Origin: a bacterium
GTDB taxonomy: Bacteria; Acidobacteriota; Polarisedimenticolia; Polarisedimenticolales; Polarisedimenticolaceae
Assembly: GCA_024226515.1 (NCBI GenBank)
Contig: JAAELQ010000148.1
Coordinates: 1 to 51,118, forward strand
DNA: 51,118 bases
Direction of reading: 5' to 3'
The notes beneath the pieces were generated by a model. The model saw nothing but the letters and a program-made list of their open reading frames with translations, had not been told where the DNA came from and did no database searches. Positions 10,501-19,291 of this stretch are shown here, one piece after another (the first letter of the stretch is position 1; every line of letters begins with the position of its first letter). A program made the translations under genes and the position numbers.

Positions 10501-13500
10501 TCGTTGCAATCGGTGTCCAGAGTCGACTCGCCCGGGTCGTCGCAGTCGCCGTCGTCCGAGATCAGCGTCTCGAGGCTGCCGAAGCCGTCGCGGTCGAGAT
10601 CCTCGAAGCAGGTTACCGAGTCGAACCCGTTGCAGTCCTGGTCGATCCCGTCGTCGACGACTTCCTCCGCGTCGAGGAAGCTGGATGCGTCGTCGTCGTC
10701 GCAGTCGTTGCCTGCGACGACCGGCAACAGTACGTCGGTGTCGCCGAAGCCGTCGTCGTCGGCGTCCTTCATGCAGTTCTGCGGCGCCTCGACCTCGGCC
10801 GCGCCGGGGAAGGTGACCTCGGACAGGTCGTCGCAGTCCGTGCCGGCCACGCCGTCCTCGGGGGCGACGACGTCGCCCCAGCCGTCTCCGTCGATGTCGC
10901 GCCGGCAGGCATCGGGGTTGACCTCGTTCGAACCGGCGGAGGGATGAGTGAACTCGTCCTCGGCCGCACAGTCGTCACCGCCGAGGATGTCCGGATCGTC
11001 GCCCTGGACGTCGTCGAAGGCGGTGCACGCCAGGTACTGATCGTCGTCCAGGTCGAGCTCGTCGTCCGGCAGATCACCGGTGCAGGCGTTGTCGTTGCCG
11101 TCGCAGATCTCCGCGGCGCCGGGGAAACTGATCGCGTCGGCGTCGTCACAGTCCGAACCCGGATCGACGCCTTCGAGCGGGTCGTCGTCGCCGTACCCGT
11201 CGCCGTCCTCGTCCTTGCGACACTCGTCGGGACTGGCCTCGGCCGACGCGGCCCCGGGGAAGGTGAACGAGGCGCCCAGCGAGATGTCGTCGCAGTCGGT
11301 CCCGCCCTCGATGCCCTCGGGTGGGTTCATCTCACCGTAGCCATCGCCGTCCGTGTCGCGGCGGCACTCCTCGGGGTTCTCCTCCAGCTCGGCCACGCCG
11401 GGGAACGCGTTCGACTCGAGGTCGTCGCAGTCGCCGCCGCCGAGGACGTTCTCGTTGTCCTCCTGTGTGTCCGCCCAGTCCTCGCACTCGACGTACCCGT
11501 CGCCGTCGACGTCGCGTTCGTTCGGCGGGATCAGCTCGCCACAGGCGTTGTCGTTGCCGTCGCACAGCTCGTCCGCTCCGGGGAAACTGTCGGGGTCGTT
11601 GTCGTCGCAGTCCTCCTGCGTCTCCTCGTCGCCGCACAGGTCGAAGCCGTCGCCGTCGTCGTCGGGCGCGTCGTCCTCGTCGCCGTTGCAGTTCTCGTCG
11701 ATCTCGTTACAGAAGACCTCATCCGCCGAGCCACTGATGTCGGGATCGAGCGGCGCGCAGTCGGTCGAGTCGGGGTCGTCGTCCCCGTCGTCGTCGTCGT
11801 CGCGCAGGTTGCGGCCCACGGTCTCGCGGTCGTCGTCGGAGTCGAGCAGGCTGACGGCGTAGACCTGCCGGCGTACGATCGACGAGGCGTAGAGCTCGGC
11901 CGAGCCGTCGCCGTTGAAGTCGCCGGCGTCGACCGCGAAGCCGATCTCGCTCGCCACGTCGTCGGTCCGATCGCCGCCGAACAGCATCACGTTGATGTTC
12001 GCCACACCGGTGCAGTCCGAGGCGGCCGAGCAGGCCCCCAGGTCGACCGGCGACGAGAGGAACGTGTTGTCGACCGCGACGTAGACGGTGCCCTGGTCGA
12101 TCTCGTCCACCGACAGCCCCGTGCCGTCCTCGCGCAGCGCGCTGAAGAGGATCTCCTCCAGGTCGAGGTCGTTCTGGTTCGCGTTCAGCTCGTCGAACGC
12201 GACACCGAAGCCCAGGTGATCGCCCGAACGCCGGCCGACCACGGTCAGGGCCGCGCTCGCGGCGCCGAGATCGCCCTCGGGGCCGTTGAACACTCCCGGG
12301 CCCCAGACGTAGACCTTGCCGCAGTGCGTGCGGCCGATCGTGCCGACGTTGGTCGCCGGGTCGCCGCCGTTCTCACCGGGAGGGTCGTTGTCCGCGAACA
12401 CCGCGCCCACGGCAAAACGTCCGTCGACGCTCAGCGCGACGCTGAAGCCGAAGAAATCACCCGGCTGCTCGCCGTCGATCGTCCGCACCGCGTCGTCATC
12501 AACGCCGTACACGCCGTCACCGCTTCCGCCGCCGGTCGCCGACAGCGGCCCCTGCACGACGTAGACCGTTCCGGCCTCGGTGCCGACGGCGCCCACGGCC
12601 AGGTCGTCCTCGTCGCCTTGCGGCTCTTCCTCCTCGTCGAAGTCGTCGTCCAGGTTGCCGGACGCCAGCACCTCGCCGAGGCCGTCACCCTCGCGGCCCG
12701 CGATCTCGACCAGCTTGTCGAACGCCTCATCCACGACCCCGCCGTTGACGGGGAACACGGTCACGCGACCCGCACCGCCCATCGCACCGCGCGCGCCGAC
12801 GACGACGTCCTGGTTGTCGCCTCCGTCCTCGAGCAGGCGGCCGAATGCGACGGAGTAGCCGAACTCGTCCTGCGCGTCGACGAACGTCGAGCGCAACCCC
12901 TGCCCCAACGCGACCGGGTCGAGCGTCTCCGGGGTGGCAGGGTTCTCGACGGCGAAGCACAGCGTGCCGGCCGCGAGATACAGCGCCGCGCCGCGCAGCC
13001 CGGGTTCGACGCCGGGCGTGCCCGGCGCGCCGATCAGCAGCGGAGCCGCCAGCTCGTCGTCGCCACAGCCGGTCGCATCCTGTTCCTCGCCGACGGCGAT
13101 CGAGAAACCGAGCGAGCCGATCGCGACCGAGCCCGGCGGCTCGAGGATCAGGTCCGCCCTGTCCTCCGCGACGACGGTGCGGTCCTCCGTCAGCGGGTCC
13201 AGCTCGTAGCCCGCGACCAGGCTCTTGCGTCCGAAGAAGACATAGACGCGGTTGTTCTGCGGGTCGCCGACGACCAGATCCTCGAACGCGTCGCCGTTGA
13301 GGTTGCCCGAGGCCAGCGAGAAGCCGAACTGCGAGTCGCCGGCACCCGTGGAGCGGAAGCGCACATCGCTGCCCTCGCACTCGGGCCGCGGCGCCTGGCC
13401 CGATCCGCCGAGCTCCTCGCACATCGAGAAGCTCTCGGGCAGGTCCTCGCCGACGAAGCCGGCCATGGCGACCGGAAGGCACAGGCAGAGCGCGAGGCCC

Positions 13501-13550
13501 ACCACGGATAGAGACATCGGGATGGCGGTGCGTGGCTTCGCTGTCGTCAT
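7515..13550 (-). CDS. Giant FG-GAP plus MopE-type metal-binding-repeat protein
   Basis: 2011 aa, extremely acidic. Signal peptide about 1-30. Residues about 60-580 are integrin-alpha-like FG-GAP repeats (GFSLASGNLNGDAFEDLVVGD and several similar blades). Residues about 600-1915 hold about 28 copies of the putative metal-binding motif DCDDxDxxxxPGAxExCDGxDNNCDG known from MopE-like proteins, with paired cysteines and DxDGDGxG loops resembling calcium-binding sites. The C-terminal ~95 residues are Pro/Arg-rich and lack an obvious sorting signal. An ATG at 13550 has a GGGGGAG stretch upstream. Likely a very large secreted or surface protein that needs Ca2+ or copper and disulphides to fold; ligand unknown. 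Operon with the small downstream gene. Confidence 0.88.
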   Translation of the reverse strand: MTTAKPRTAIPMSLSVVGLALCLCLPVAMAGFVGEDLPESFSMCEELGGSGQAPRPECEGSDVRFRSTGAGDSQFGFSLASGNLNGDAFEDLVVGDPQNNRVYVFFGRKSLVAGYELDPLTEDRTVVAEDRADLILEPPGSVAIGSLGFSIAVGEEQDATGCGDDELAAPLLIGAPGTPGVEPGLRGAALYLAAGTLCFAVENPATPETLDPVALGQGLRSTFVDAQDEFGYSVAFGRLLEDGGDNQDVVVGARGAMGGAGRVTVFPVNGGVVDEAFDKLVEIAGREGDGLGEVLASGNLDDDFDEEEEPQGDEDDLAVGAVGTEAGTVYVVQGPLSATGGGSGDGVYGVDDDAVRTIDGEQPGDFFGFSVALSVDGRFAVGAVFADNDPPGENGGDPATNVGTIGRTHCGKVYVWGPGVFNGPEGDLGAASAALTVVGRRSGDHLGFGVAFDELNANQNDLDLEEILFSALREDGTGLSVDEIDQGTVYVAVDNTFLSSPVDLGACSAASDCTGVANINVMLFGGDRTDDVASEIGFAVDAGDFNGDGSAELYASSIVRRQVYAVSLLDSDDDRETVGRNLRDDDDDGDDDPDSTDCAPLDPDISGSADEVFCNEIDENCNGDEDDAPDDDGDGFDLCGDEETQEDCDDNDPDSFPGADELCDGNDNACGELIPPNERDVDGDGYVECEDWADTQEDNENVLGGGDCDDLESNAFPGVAELEENPEECRRDTDGDGYGEMNPPEGIEGGTDCDDISLGASFTFPGAASAEASPDECRKDEDGDGYGDDDPLEGVDPGSDCDDADAISFPGAAEICDGNDNACTGDLPDDELDLDDDQYLACTAFDDVQGDDPDILGGDDCAAEDEFTHPSAGSNEVNPDACRRDIDGDGWGDVVAPEDGVAGTDCDDLSEVTFPGAAEVEAPQNCMKDADDDGFGDTDVLLPVVAGNDCDDDDASSFLDAEEVVDDGIDQDCNGFDSVTCFEDLDRDGFGSLETLISDDGDCDDPGESTLDTDCNDGDDEIYPDAEEIVDDGIDQDCNEFDTITCIVDADGDGFGAESGETVLADDESCDAEQNEATTADDCDDADATTYPDAKQLCDGNDNTCADSLPADETDGDGDGWVVCSGWDDVQGDDPDVLGGDDCEDTADDIFPGAAVNEAAADACMRDRDRDGFGDPDPPEGIVAGTDCDDLSPDTFPGAAAIDGPFNCMRDADDDDYGDSSATLPVVAGTDCADADPASFPGAPELCDGNDNACSGEVPPEEIDDDGDLYVECNGWADPQGDQPEIVDGGDCAEGDSATFPGAAPNENFANACMTDSDGDDYGNVVTGAGVTPGTDCDDASDVTFPGAAEVEAPLNCMRDADDDGYGDAAAALPVVPGQDCADDEPSANPGQIEGPIGDATCGDGLDNDCDANLDGDDPGCQDTGACPDVDDDGFADCTTEPTCDDTGLTCGDCDDLDPDINPGAAEVCDNVDNNCDGTVDEGFDQDDDGFTTCDLPEPDCDDGDADVNPLELEACADGIDNDCDAGTPDVFDMDGDGADCQADCDDNDAQLNLDDLDKDTFDTCDGDCDDGDGDVNPGTPEVCGDATDNDCNSLTPDVFDADEDGADCLADCDDGDPLLNQLDEDMDTFSTCDGDCDDEDGAVNPDATEVCDSVDNDCDGVVDGEFDGDGDGFTTCSGPFDCDDGDPLTNPGAPEICGDDKDNDCNDVTPDLFDIDGDGAACDVDCDDQDVNSFPGADELCDGNDNNCDLLLPTAETDPDADGYAGCPDWDDTQGDNPGITGGGDCDNGAADTFPGAAAAEPFAEACMKDTDLDGYGDLDPPAGVTSGTDCDDDSNTTFPGAAQIEAPLNCMRDDDDDGYGDADATLPVVPGGDCDDSEPLVSLGFDEGIEDSNCNDGLDNDCDGLTDAADPECLPPAPPRTDRKRPTRAIDPGRVRTVGPRGGRGARQSTQDSAESAPRQPVRLPVPGVPVFYLLPVMDDGVESLLDTNPPRIERPDRIPRGRLEDAGP
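7810..11790 (-). repeat. Nested MopE-type repeat array inside the giant gene
   Basis: About 28 DCDD/DCAD/DCxx units are visible in the translation. At a higher level, a block of roughly 150 residues recurs about five times. It runs CDGNDNxC, a D-x-D-x-DGY segment, GGDC...FPGAA, a Cys-Met-x-D segment, GTDCDD...FPGAA, EAPxNCMRDADDDGYGD, LPVVxGxDC. On the plus strand this appears as dense GTCGTC-rich DNA, including a run of GTC triplets near 11777-11800. The repeat length is a multiple of three, so copy-number change would leave the frame intact. Confidence 0.8.
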
Positions 13551-13606
13551 GGCGTCTCGACTCCCCCGCGCGCGGCCTGCGTGACCGGCCGCAACGCCTG
13601 GGTTGG

Positions 13607-13614
13607 TTTATACT
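13607..13614. promoter_or_regulatory. Overlapping back-to-back -10 elements (divergent promoters)
   Basis: TTTATACT sits in the 125-bp gap between the divergent MopE-like and lipoprotein genes. Read on the plus strand it gives TATACT (13609-13614), on the minus strand TATAAA (13607-13612). Neither has a good -35 at 17 nt, so only the -10 matches support this. Confidence 0.4.
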
Positions 13615-13675
13615 CGCGCGCCGTGTCGGCTGCACAGGGCGGATCCGGCACGGCAGTTCTGCTGTAGGAAGTACG

Positions 13676-14140
13676 ATGATCTCGATGAGCAGGCCCGAAT
13701 CCCGGCATCGACCGCGCGCGCGCAGGGCCGTCGCCCTGTGCCTGACGGCCGCGACGCTCCTGCTCACCGGCGCCTGCTCGGGCGGCAGCAAGAAGATGGT
13801 GCTCGAGCTGCGCGGCGCCGTCGTCTACGAGAAGCCGCAGATCGTCTCGGTCGCGCACGTCGTCGAGGACCTGCGCGGCGAGGGAGGCGCCTTCGTCGTT
13901 CGCGTCACGCTGACCGGCGACCCCGGGCTCGAGGCCACGTTCGACGTCACGCCGGACGTCGCCGAACTGCAGCCGATGGTCGAGAGCGAGGCGGGCGTCT
14001 ACGTCGGCGAGTACGGCTTCCCCGAGGGTCGCATCGGCGGGCCGTTCACGATCCTCGGCCGCCTGCGCCACGCGGACGCGGGCGAGTCCGTCCTGCGCGA
14101 CCAGGAGTCGCTGCTGGTCACCCTGCCTCCCCGTCGCTAG
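13676..14140 (+). CDS. Lipoprotein of unknown function
   Basis: 154 aa. A basic N-terminus and hydrophobic stretch end in the lipobox LLTGAC, with Cys34 as the lipidated residue. The mature part is about 120 residues, beta-rich and without a family I recognise. ATG 13676 is chosen over upstream in-frame codons because AGGA at 13666-13669 lies 6 nt before it and because it gives a normal lipoprotein signal. The gene diverges from the MopE-like gene and converges on the beta-barrel gene with 5 nt between stops. Probably anchored in the inner or outer membrane; no function can be assigned. Confidence 0.7.
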   Translation: MISMSRPESRHRPRARRAVALCLTAATLLLTGACSGGSKKMVLELRGAVVYEKPQIVSVAHVVEDLRGEGGAFVVRVTLTGDPGLEATFDVTPDVAELQPMVESEAGVYVGEYGFPEGRIGGPFTILGRLRHADAGESVLRDQESLLVTLPPRR

Positions 14141-14145
14141 CCGCA

Positions 14146-15672
14146 TCAGGGCTGCTCCGCGTCGTCTCCGGATTTCGCGCCGAAGCGGAAACCCAGGCTC
14201 GCCACCGCCACCGTCCCTGTATCGCCGAAGTCGCCGGCCAGCTCGACCGAGAAGCGGCCGAACCGCAGCCCGGCGCCCACGGTGAACCGATCCTCTTCGT
14301 CCTCGCCGCGGAACGCAGCGCGGTACGTGTCGTTGATCGCGTCGTCGGCGCTGTTGAACTGCGACATGCGGATCTGCCCGTCGGGCAGTCGGTACCAGCC
14401 GCCGCGCACGGCCCAGTGCATCCCGCCGGCGCTGTCGTCGGCATACTCGCCGCCGAGGCGCAACACGCTTCCGTCGTCGACGGTGTACTCGACCGAGCGC
14501 TCGGGATCGGTGGCAAACGCACCGTCCGCGACGCGATCCGACGTCAAATAGTTCACCTGGGCCCGGTAGTCCTCGAGCATGTCGGAGTACTCGACCCTCT
14601 CGTAGTCCAGCGTCAGCGTCCAGTTCGGGTCGGGCCGATAGCTCGCCCCGACGCCGAAGCGGTCCGGCTCGACGACGAGGTTGGTGAAGCTCGGATCGTC
14701 CACGTCGTTCAGCGACGCGGTCTCGAGCAGCTCGTAACTCGCGCCCTTGTGGTAGATCGCCCCCACGTGCAGCGGCGAGCGGCCGGACGCGAACAGGTTG
14801 TCCGGGTGCCAGTGGATGCCGATCGTGTACGAGTAATCCGTGTCGCTGTCGTCGATCCGCGTCTCGTAGAGGTCGGTCGCGGGCTCGGTCGGCAGCCGCG
14901 GGTGGCCGGGGTCGCTCAGCAGCTGCAGCGGATCGTCGACGCGCGTCCGGGTGAACATGTCGAGCTCGAGCTTGGCGTAGGTCAGCGTCGCGCCGATCGA
15001 GAACTCGGGGCTGGCGTCGAACGTCAGCGCCGCGCTGAGCTGCCGCAGGTCGGTCGAGCTCGAGCCCGTGACGCGCGTGTCGACGGAGTAGGCCTGCAGC
15101 TCGCCGCCGACGACCGCGTTGGGGAACGACTCGAACGCGAAGCGCGCGCCCGTCGTGGCGGCGCCGTCCGACAGCGTGCGGTCCTGCGAGACGACCGCGC
15201 GCGCCGCGAGTCCGAAGGTGAAGCGCTTGCTCAGGCGGAACGCCTCGCCCAGATACGAGACGTCGGTCGCGCTGTCGTCGTTGGTGACGTTGTCGAGATC
15301 GAGGTACGGCAGGTCGCGGTCGCCCGTCCCGCTGTCCACGTCCAGGCTGCCGAGCTGCGCGCCGGAGGTCCGCGTGTCGGGGTCCGTGTGGCGCAGGTCG
15401 AGGTCGATCACCAGGCTCGACACGCCGTACAACCCGGCCGGGTTGGCCAGCGTCGCCGTCGAGTCCGAGGCGATCGAGATCGACGCCCCGCCCATCCCCA
15501 GCGCGCGGGCGCCGGGATTGACCGCGTCGAGCTCGAAGACGCGGAAGATCTCCTCGTCGGTCAACGCACGGGCCATACCCGCCGAGAGCAGCCAGCACGT
15601 GGTGACTCCCAGCAGCAACAACACGCGGCCCGGGGCCGGTCCCCGAACACGCGCTTCGCAATCAACCGTCAT
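14146..15672 (-). CDS. Outer-membrane beta-barrel protein of the PorV/OmpP1(FadL)/UPF0164 type
   Basis: 508 aa. Signal peptide about 1-36. The mature N-terminus carries NPGARALGMGGASISIASDS and TATLANPAGL, the typical start of PorV-, FadL- and UPF0164-like barrels. The rest alternates polar and hydrophobic residues with many aromatic-ended strands (for example FSIGATLTYAKLEL) and ends in a strand-like VASLGFRFGAKSG followed by a short acidic tail. The barrel is larger than typical PorV. Known members carry hydrophobic solutes or help surface-protein secretion, so a link to the secreted giants nearby is plausible but unproven. It stands alone, with a hairpin-bearing gap upstream. Confidence 0.78.
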   Translation of the reverse strand: MTVDCEARVRGPAPGRVLLLLGVTTCWLLSAGMARALTDEEIFRVFELDAVNPGARALGMGGASISIASDSTATLANPAGLYGVSSLVIDLDLRHTDPDTRTSGAQLGSLDVDSGTGDRDLPYLDLDNVTNDDSATDVSYLGEAFRLSKRFTFGLAARAVVSQDRTLSDGAATTGARFAFESFPNAVVGGELQAYSVDTRVTGSSSTDLRQLSAALTFDASPEFSIGATLTYAKLELDMFTRTRVDDPLQLLSDPGHPRLPTEPATDLYETRIDDSDTDYSYTIGIHWHPDNLFASGRSPLHVGAIYHKGASYELLETASLNDVDDPSFTNLVVEPDRFGVGASYRPDPNWTLTLDYERVEYSDMLEDYRAQVNYLTSDRVADGAFATDPERSVEYTVDDGSVLRLGGEYADDSAGGMHWAVRGGWYRLPDGQIRMSQFNSADDAINDTYRAAFRGEDEEDRFTVGAGLRFGRFSVELAGDFGDTGTVAVASLGFRFGAKSGDDAEQP

Positions 15673-15720
15673 CCCGTTCGCCCCCGTCGCTTCCGGTCCA
15701 GGCCTGTCGACAGCCTGTCC

Positions 15721-15786
15721 CGGGGACCGCTTCGGAGCGGCCCCGCCCAGCCCACGTCTGTGACCGGAAGTCGTGCCGTTTCGGCA
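15721..15786. terminator. Two hairpins downstream of the membrane-protein gene (possible terminator)
   Basis: A long imperfect stem at 15721-15745 (CGGGG-a-CCGC / GCGG-c-CCCG) and a short stem TGCCG-ttt-CGGCA at 15774-15786, just 3 nt past the stop of the minus-strand membrane gene. Neither has a T-run, so intrinsic termination is doubtful. Confidence 0.25.
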
Positions 15787-15788
15787 GG

Positions 15789-16670
15789 TTAGCTAGTCCG
15801 CAAGAGTGTACGCAAAAGCCCCGGCAAGTCAACGACCCGCCCGCGATCAGCGCCGCGTAGGCCAGCCACGAGGTCCTGCACCAGGCGCGGCATGCGCCCG
15901 AGCCAGGCCAGCGCGACCGCCGTCACGGCCACGACCGCGGTGCGCAACACGGCGAGTGCGTCCGGTCGGAGATCGCCGGGAAGCAGCGGCGCCACCAGGG
16001 ACACGACCAGCCCGCCGAGTCCCAGCGTGGCGATGACGAGGACGACGAGCTTGGGCGCCTCGGACAGGCGCCCCCACGTCCTGCCGTGCACCGCGATGGA
16101 AACGCACAGTAGGCGATCGCCGCGGCGACCGCGTAGACCGCGCCGTGCCCCTATCCAGGCCATCGCCAGCGCCCCGAGCGCGAGAAACACGGCCAGCACG
16201 GGCACGGGCAACAGCTCGACGACGGCGAGCATGACGAACACCAGCGCCAGGCTGCTGTAGACGATGAAGTTCGTCCGCCCTTCCGCGCGATCGATGAGCG
16301 TGAACGAGACCGCATAACCGGCGAGGCCGATTCCGGCGCTGGCGATTCCCAACGCGATCCAACCGGCGGGCAGCTCGCGCGCGATCGTGATTCCGGAGCC
16401 GAGCCCGATCGCCGCCGCCGTGATCACGCCCAGGCACGCGACCGACGCTGTCGGCCCCAGGAAGCCGAACTTGACGCTGGACTCCCACACCAGCGGGTAG
16501 GCGATCACGGTCGCGGCGAGTCCGTGCCACGTCGCGCTCGGACGACGCCCCTGTCCAGCGGCCCGATCGGCCACCGCGTACCACAGCAACGCATACACGC
16601 CGCCGAGCAGCGCACCGGCCTGGGCCCCGAGAAGTTCGGCCTCCGTTACGGCAGGCTTCTCGGCCTTCAC
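15789..16670 (-). CDS. Multi-pass inner-membrane protein of unknown function
   Basis: About 293 aa if it starts at GTG 16670, with about eight hydrophobic segments such as LLGAQAGALLGGVYALLWYA, TNFIVYSSLALVFVMLAVV and VLRTAVVAVTAVALAWLG. A short charged N-terminus precedes the first helix. The start is uncertain: the frame is open to 17021, and TTG codons at 16700, 16709 and 16721 are alternatives. GTG 16670 is preferred for the GGAAG 5 nt upstream and because longer forms add a membrane-unlike stretch and would run into the divergent gene. No family recognised. Confidence 0.6.
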   Translation of the reverse strand: MKAEKPAVTEAELLGAQAGALLGGVYALLWYAVADRAAGQGRRPSATWHGLAATVIAYPLVWESSVKFGFLGPTASVACLGVITAAAIGLGSGITIARELPAGWIALGIASAGIGLAGYAVSFTLIDRAEGRTNFIVYSSLALVFVMLAVVELLPVPVLAVFLALGALAMAWIGARRGLRGRRGDRLLCVSIAVHGRTWGRLSEAPKLVVLVIATLGLGGLVVSLVAPLLPGDLRPDALAVLRTAVVAVTAVALAWLGRMPRLVQDLVAGLRGADRGRVVDLPGLLRTLLRTS

Positions 16671-16820
16671 GGGAGCTTCCGTCTTCGACTTCGAGGCCAA
16701 CCAGGACAAGGGGACGCACAAGAAGTACTCGCTGAAGTACGCCCACTGACGGGCGCTGCCCCTCCGGCCGCTCCTTGACGCCTGACGAGGCGAGGGTCCG
16801 AACCGGAGGAGGTGCCCAGT

Positions 16821-19289
16821 ATGCCCAGAGGCGTCGCCTGTCTGCTGCTCTCGCTCGGCCTGTCCGGCGCGGGGCTCGCGGTCGAGCTCTACCCGCACCC
16901 CGCCCTGCCGATGTGGCAAGAACCGTACGGCCTGATCGCCGTCGACCTGAACGATGACGGGCACGCCGACCTGATCTCGGCCAACCGGGACACCGACGAC
17001 GTGGCGATCCTCTACGGCCACGGGGACGGGACCTTCGCACCCGTGAAGCGTTACGAGGCCTGCGGCCCCGGGCTCGACGGCGGAGCGTCGTTCGCGCGGC
17101 TCGGCGACTTCGACGAGGACGGGATCGACGACCTGGCGGTGGCCTGCTCGTTCTCCGGCGAGATCTCCATTCTCCTGGCGCAGGCCGACGGATCGTTCGG
17201 TCCGCCGGTCGAGTACGGGGTCGTCGACGAGCTACCGGTCGACCTCGCCGTGGGCGACTTCGACGGTGACGACCACCTCGACATCGTGGCCGCGAACTGG
17301 GCCAATGGCGGCTCGAGCACGGTGTACTGGGGCGCGGGCGACGGGACCTTCGGCGACGAGATCGAGGTGGACCACAACCCCTGCTGGTCCATCGCCGCGG
17401 GAGACTTCAACGGCGACGGGATCGACGACTTCGCGCGTGGCCGGTACGGGAGCGGACTCCGAGTACGGCTCGCCAAGCCGAACCGGACCTTCGCGGATCC
17501 CGCCGACTACGGGATCGGCGGGCGTCACGTGCGGGCGGTCGACCTGAACGGGGACGACGTGCTGGACCTCGTCTCCACCTACGGCGACTCGGACGGCGCG
17601 GTGACCATCCTGCTGGGCCACGCCGACGGGACCTTCACCGAGGGTCAGACGCTGGAGACCGGACGACCGAACGCGACGTTCACCGGCATCGCGGACTTCG
17701 ACGGGGACGGGAACCTGGACCTGGCCACCTCCAACTACCTGGGTAGCCCCGGGCTGTCGCTGTATTTCGGCGACGGAACGGGTCAGTTCGGGGCGGCTCT
17801 GGAGCTCGACTTCATTCGCGAGAGGGCCTATTCGATCGCGATCGCCGACTTCAACGAGGACGGCTTCGCCGACCTGGCCCGGCCGAGCTTCACGCTCGAT
17901 GAGATCAACATCCTGTTCGGCCGAGGGGAGGGTCGATTCGCAACCGGCCTGCTGCTGGAGATCGGGGACGAGCCACAGGACGTCGTCGTCGCGGACCTCG
18001 ACTCGGACGGCCGCAACGACCTCGTTTCGGTCAACCTCGCCTCCGACGACGTGTCGATCCTGTTCGGCAGCGCGGCGGCCGAATTCGCTCCCGAGATCCG
18101 CGTCCCCGTCGGCGACGAACCGTCCGCGATCGCGGTCGCGCAGCTCGACGGCGATCCGGCTCCCGATCTCGTCGTGGCCAACGCTGCGACGAACGATCTC
18201 ACCCTGCTGATCAACGACGGCGCCGGCTCGTTCACGGCGGGCGCCGGGGTCGCCGTCGGGGCCGCACCGTCGGCCGTCGTCGCCGCCGACCTCGACGGCG
18301 ACGGACAGGACGACGTCGCCGTGACCCATGCGACAGGCAACGACCTCTCCGTACGGCTCGGGCTCGGCGACGGAACCCTGGGGCCGGCGCTGACCATCCC
18401 CACGGGCCTGTCCCCGACAGCGATCGCCGCGGGAGACCTCGACGGAGACGACGTTCCGGATCTCGCCGTCGCCAACCGCGACTCGGACGATGTGACGCTG
18501 TTGCTCGGCGTCGGCGACGGGACGTTCGTTTCGCTCTCCGCCGTGCCGGTCGGGGAGGATCCGACCGACCTGAAGCTGGCCGACCTGACGGGCGACGGCG
18601 TTCGAGATCTCGCCGTGGTGCACGAGACGTCGAGCGACCTCCACGTCTATCCGGGAGACGGTTCCGGTGGGATGGGAGCGGCCCTCGTCTTACCCCTCAA
18701 TCGCGCGTGGCCGAGCGGACCGTTCGCGCAGTCTCTCGTCACGAGCGACCTCGACGGCGACGGCAGCGTGGACATGGCGGTCGGCTCGAGCCGCTGGATC
18801 GGCGTGTGGCTAGCGGACGGAGAGGGCGGCTTCGGACCGGAGCGCGATTTCGTCGCTGATTACGGCATCCTCGGACTTGCCGCGGCCGATCTCAACGAGG
18901 ACGGGCGGGTCGACCTCGCGGGCACCGCCTCGAGCGGGGCGCTGTCGCTGCTGCTCAATCAGTCCGGGCCGACCTCCCTGGTGGTCGAGGCCGACCGCGA
19001 GACGGTGACCTGGCCGGCCGTCACCGGCGCCCTGTCGTACGAGGTCTACCGTGGCGACCTGTCGTCTCTCGTCGACGTCGACGACGACGGACTGCCCGAC
19101 GACGGATACGGAAGCTGCCTGACCGGCCTGGATCCGGACCCGACGGACACAGTTTTCCTTGACCCGGTGATTCCCACCACGGGCGACGGGCTGTTCTACC
19201 TGCGCAGCGTCGTCGACGCAGAGGGCGAGACCGGACTCGGCACGACGAGCACGGGTCTCGCGCGACAACCCGGTGTGCCCTGTCCGTAG
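16821..19289 (+). CDS. Secreted FG-GAP (VCBS-like) repeat protein with C-terminal FN3-like module
   Basis: 822 aa. Signal peptide about 1-23, then about a dozen FG-GAP/VCBS blades (units like VAVGDFDGDDHLDIVAAN and LLLGVGDGTFVS), each with a DxDGDGxxD calcium loop, covering about residues 30-715 and probably forming one or two beta-propellers. The last ~105 residues (VTWPAVTGALSYEVYRGDLS ... GLFYLRSVVDAEGE ... GTTSTG) look like a fibronectin-III-like module often seen at the C-terminus of secreted proteins in this kind of genome. ATG 16821 is chosen over GTG 16812 because GGAGGAGG (16805-16812) is 8 nt upstream. The gene diverges from the membrane-protein gene. Role in adhesion or polymer binding is inference. 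Confidence 0.88.
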   Translation: MPRGVACLLLSLGLSGAGLAVELYPHPALPMWQEPYGLIAVDLNDDGHADLISANRDTDDVAILYGHGDGTFAPVKRYEACGPGLDGGASFARLGDFDEDGIDDLAVACSFSGEISILLAQADGSFGPPVEYGVVDELPVDLAVGDFDGDDHLDIVAANWANGGSSTVYWGAGDGTFGDEIEVDHNPCWSIAAGDFNGDGIDDFARGRYGSGLRVRLAKPNRTFADPADYGIGGRHVRAVDLNGDDVLDLVSTYGDSDGAVTILLGHADGTFTEGQTLETGRPNATFTGIADFDGDGNLDLATSNYLGSPGLSLYFGDGTGQFGAALELDFIRERAYSIAIADFNEDGFADLARPSFTLDEINILFGRGEGRFATGLLLEIGDEPQDVVVADLDSDGRNDLVSVNLASDDVSILFGSAAAEFAPEIRVPVGDEPSAIAVAQLDGDPAPDLVVANAATNDLTLLINDGAGSFTAGAGVAVGAAPSAVVAADLDGDGQDDVAVTHATGNDLSVRLGLGDGTLGPALTIPTGLSPTAIAAGDLDGDDVPDLAVANRDSDDVTLLLGVGDGTFVSLSAVPVGEDPTDLKLADLTGDGVRDLAVVHETSSDLHVYPGDGSGGMGAALVLPLNRAWPSGPFAQSLVTSDLDGDGSVDMAVGSSRWIGVWLADGEGGFGPERDFVADYGILGLAAADLNEDGRVDLAGTASSGALSLLLNQSGPTSLVVEADRETVTWPAVTGALSYEVYRGDLSSLVDVDDDGLPDDGYGSCLTGLDPDPTDTVFLDPVIPTTGDGLFYLRSVVDAEGETGLGTTSTGLARQPGVPCP

Positions 19290-19291
19290 AC

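Noticed and set aside
11777..11800. A GTC triplet run as a candidate phase-variation tract.
   Set aside because: The unit is three bases, so slippage changes only the Asp count and cannot switch the gene off.
9711..13511. A 1266-codon plus-strand frame opposite the MopE-like gene.
   Set aside because: It mirrors the Asp-rich repeats (GTC codons read as Val). No signal, domain or ribosome site.
16671..17021. A longer N-terminus for the multi-pass membrane protein.
   Set aside because: It would overlap the signal peptide and first blades of the divergent FG-GAP gene and shows no ribosome site or conserved-looking sequence.
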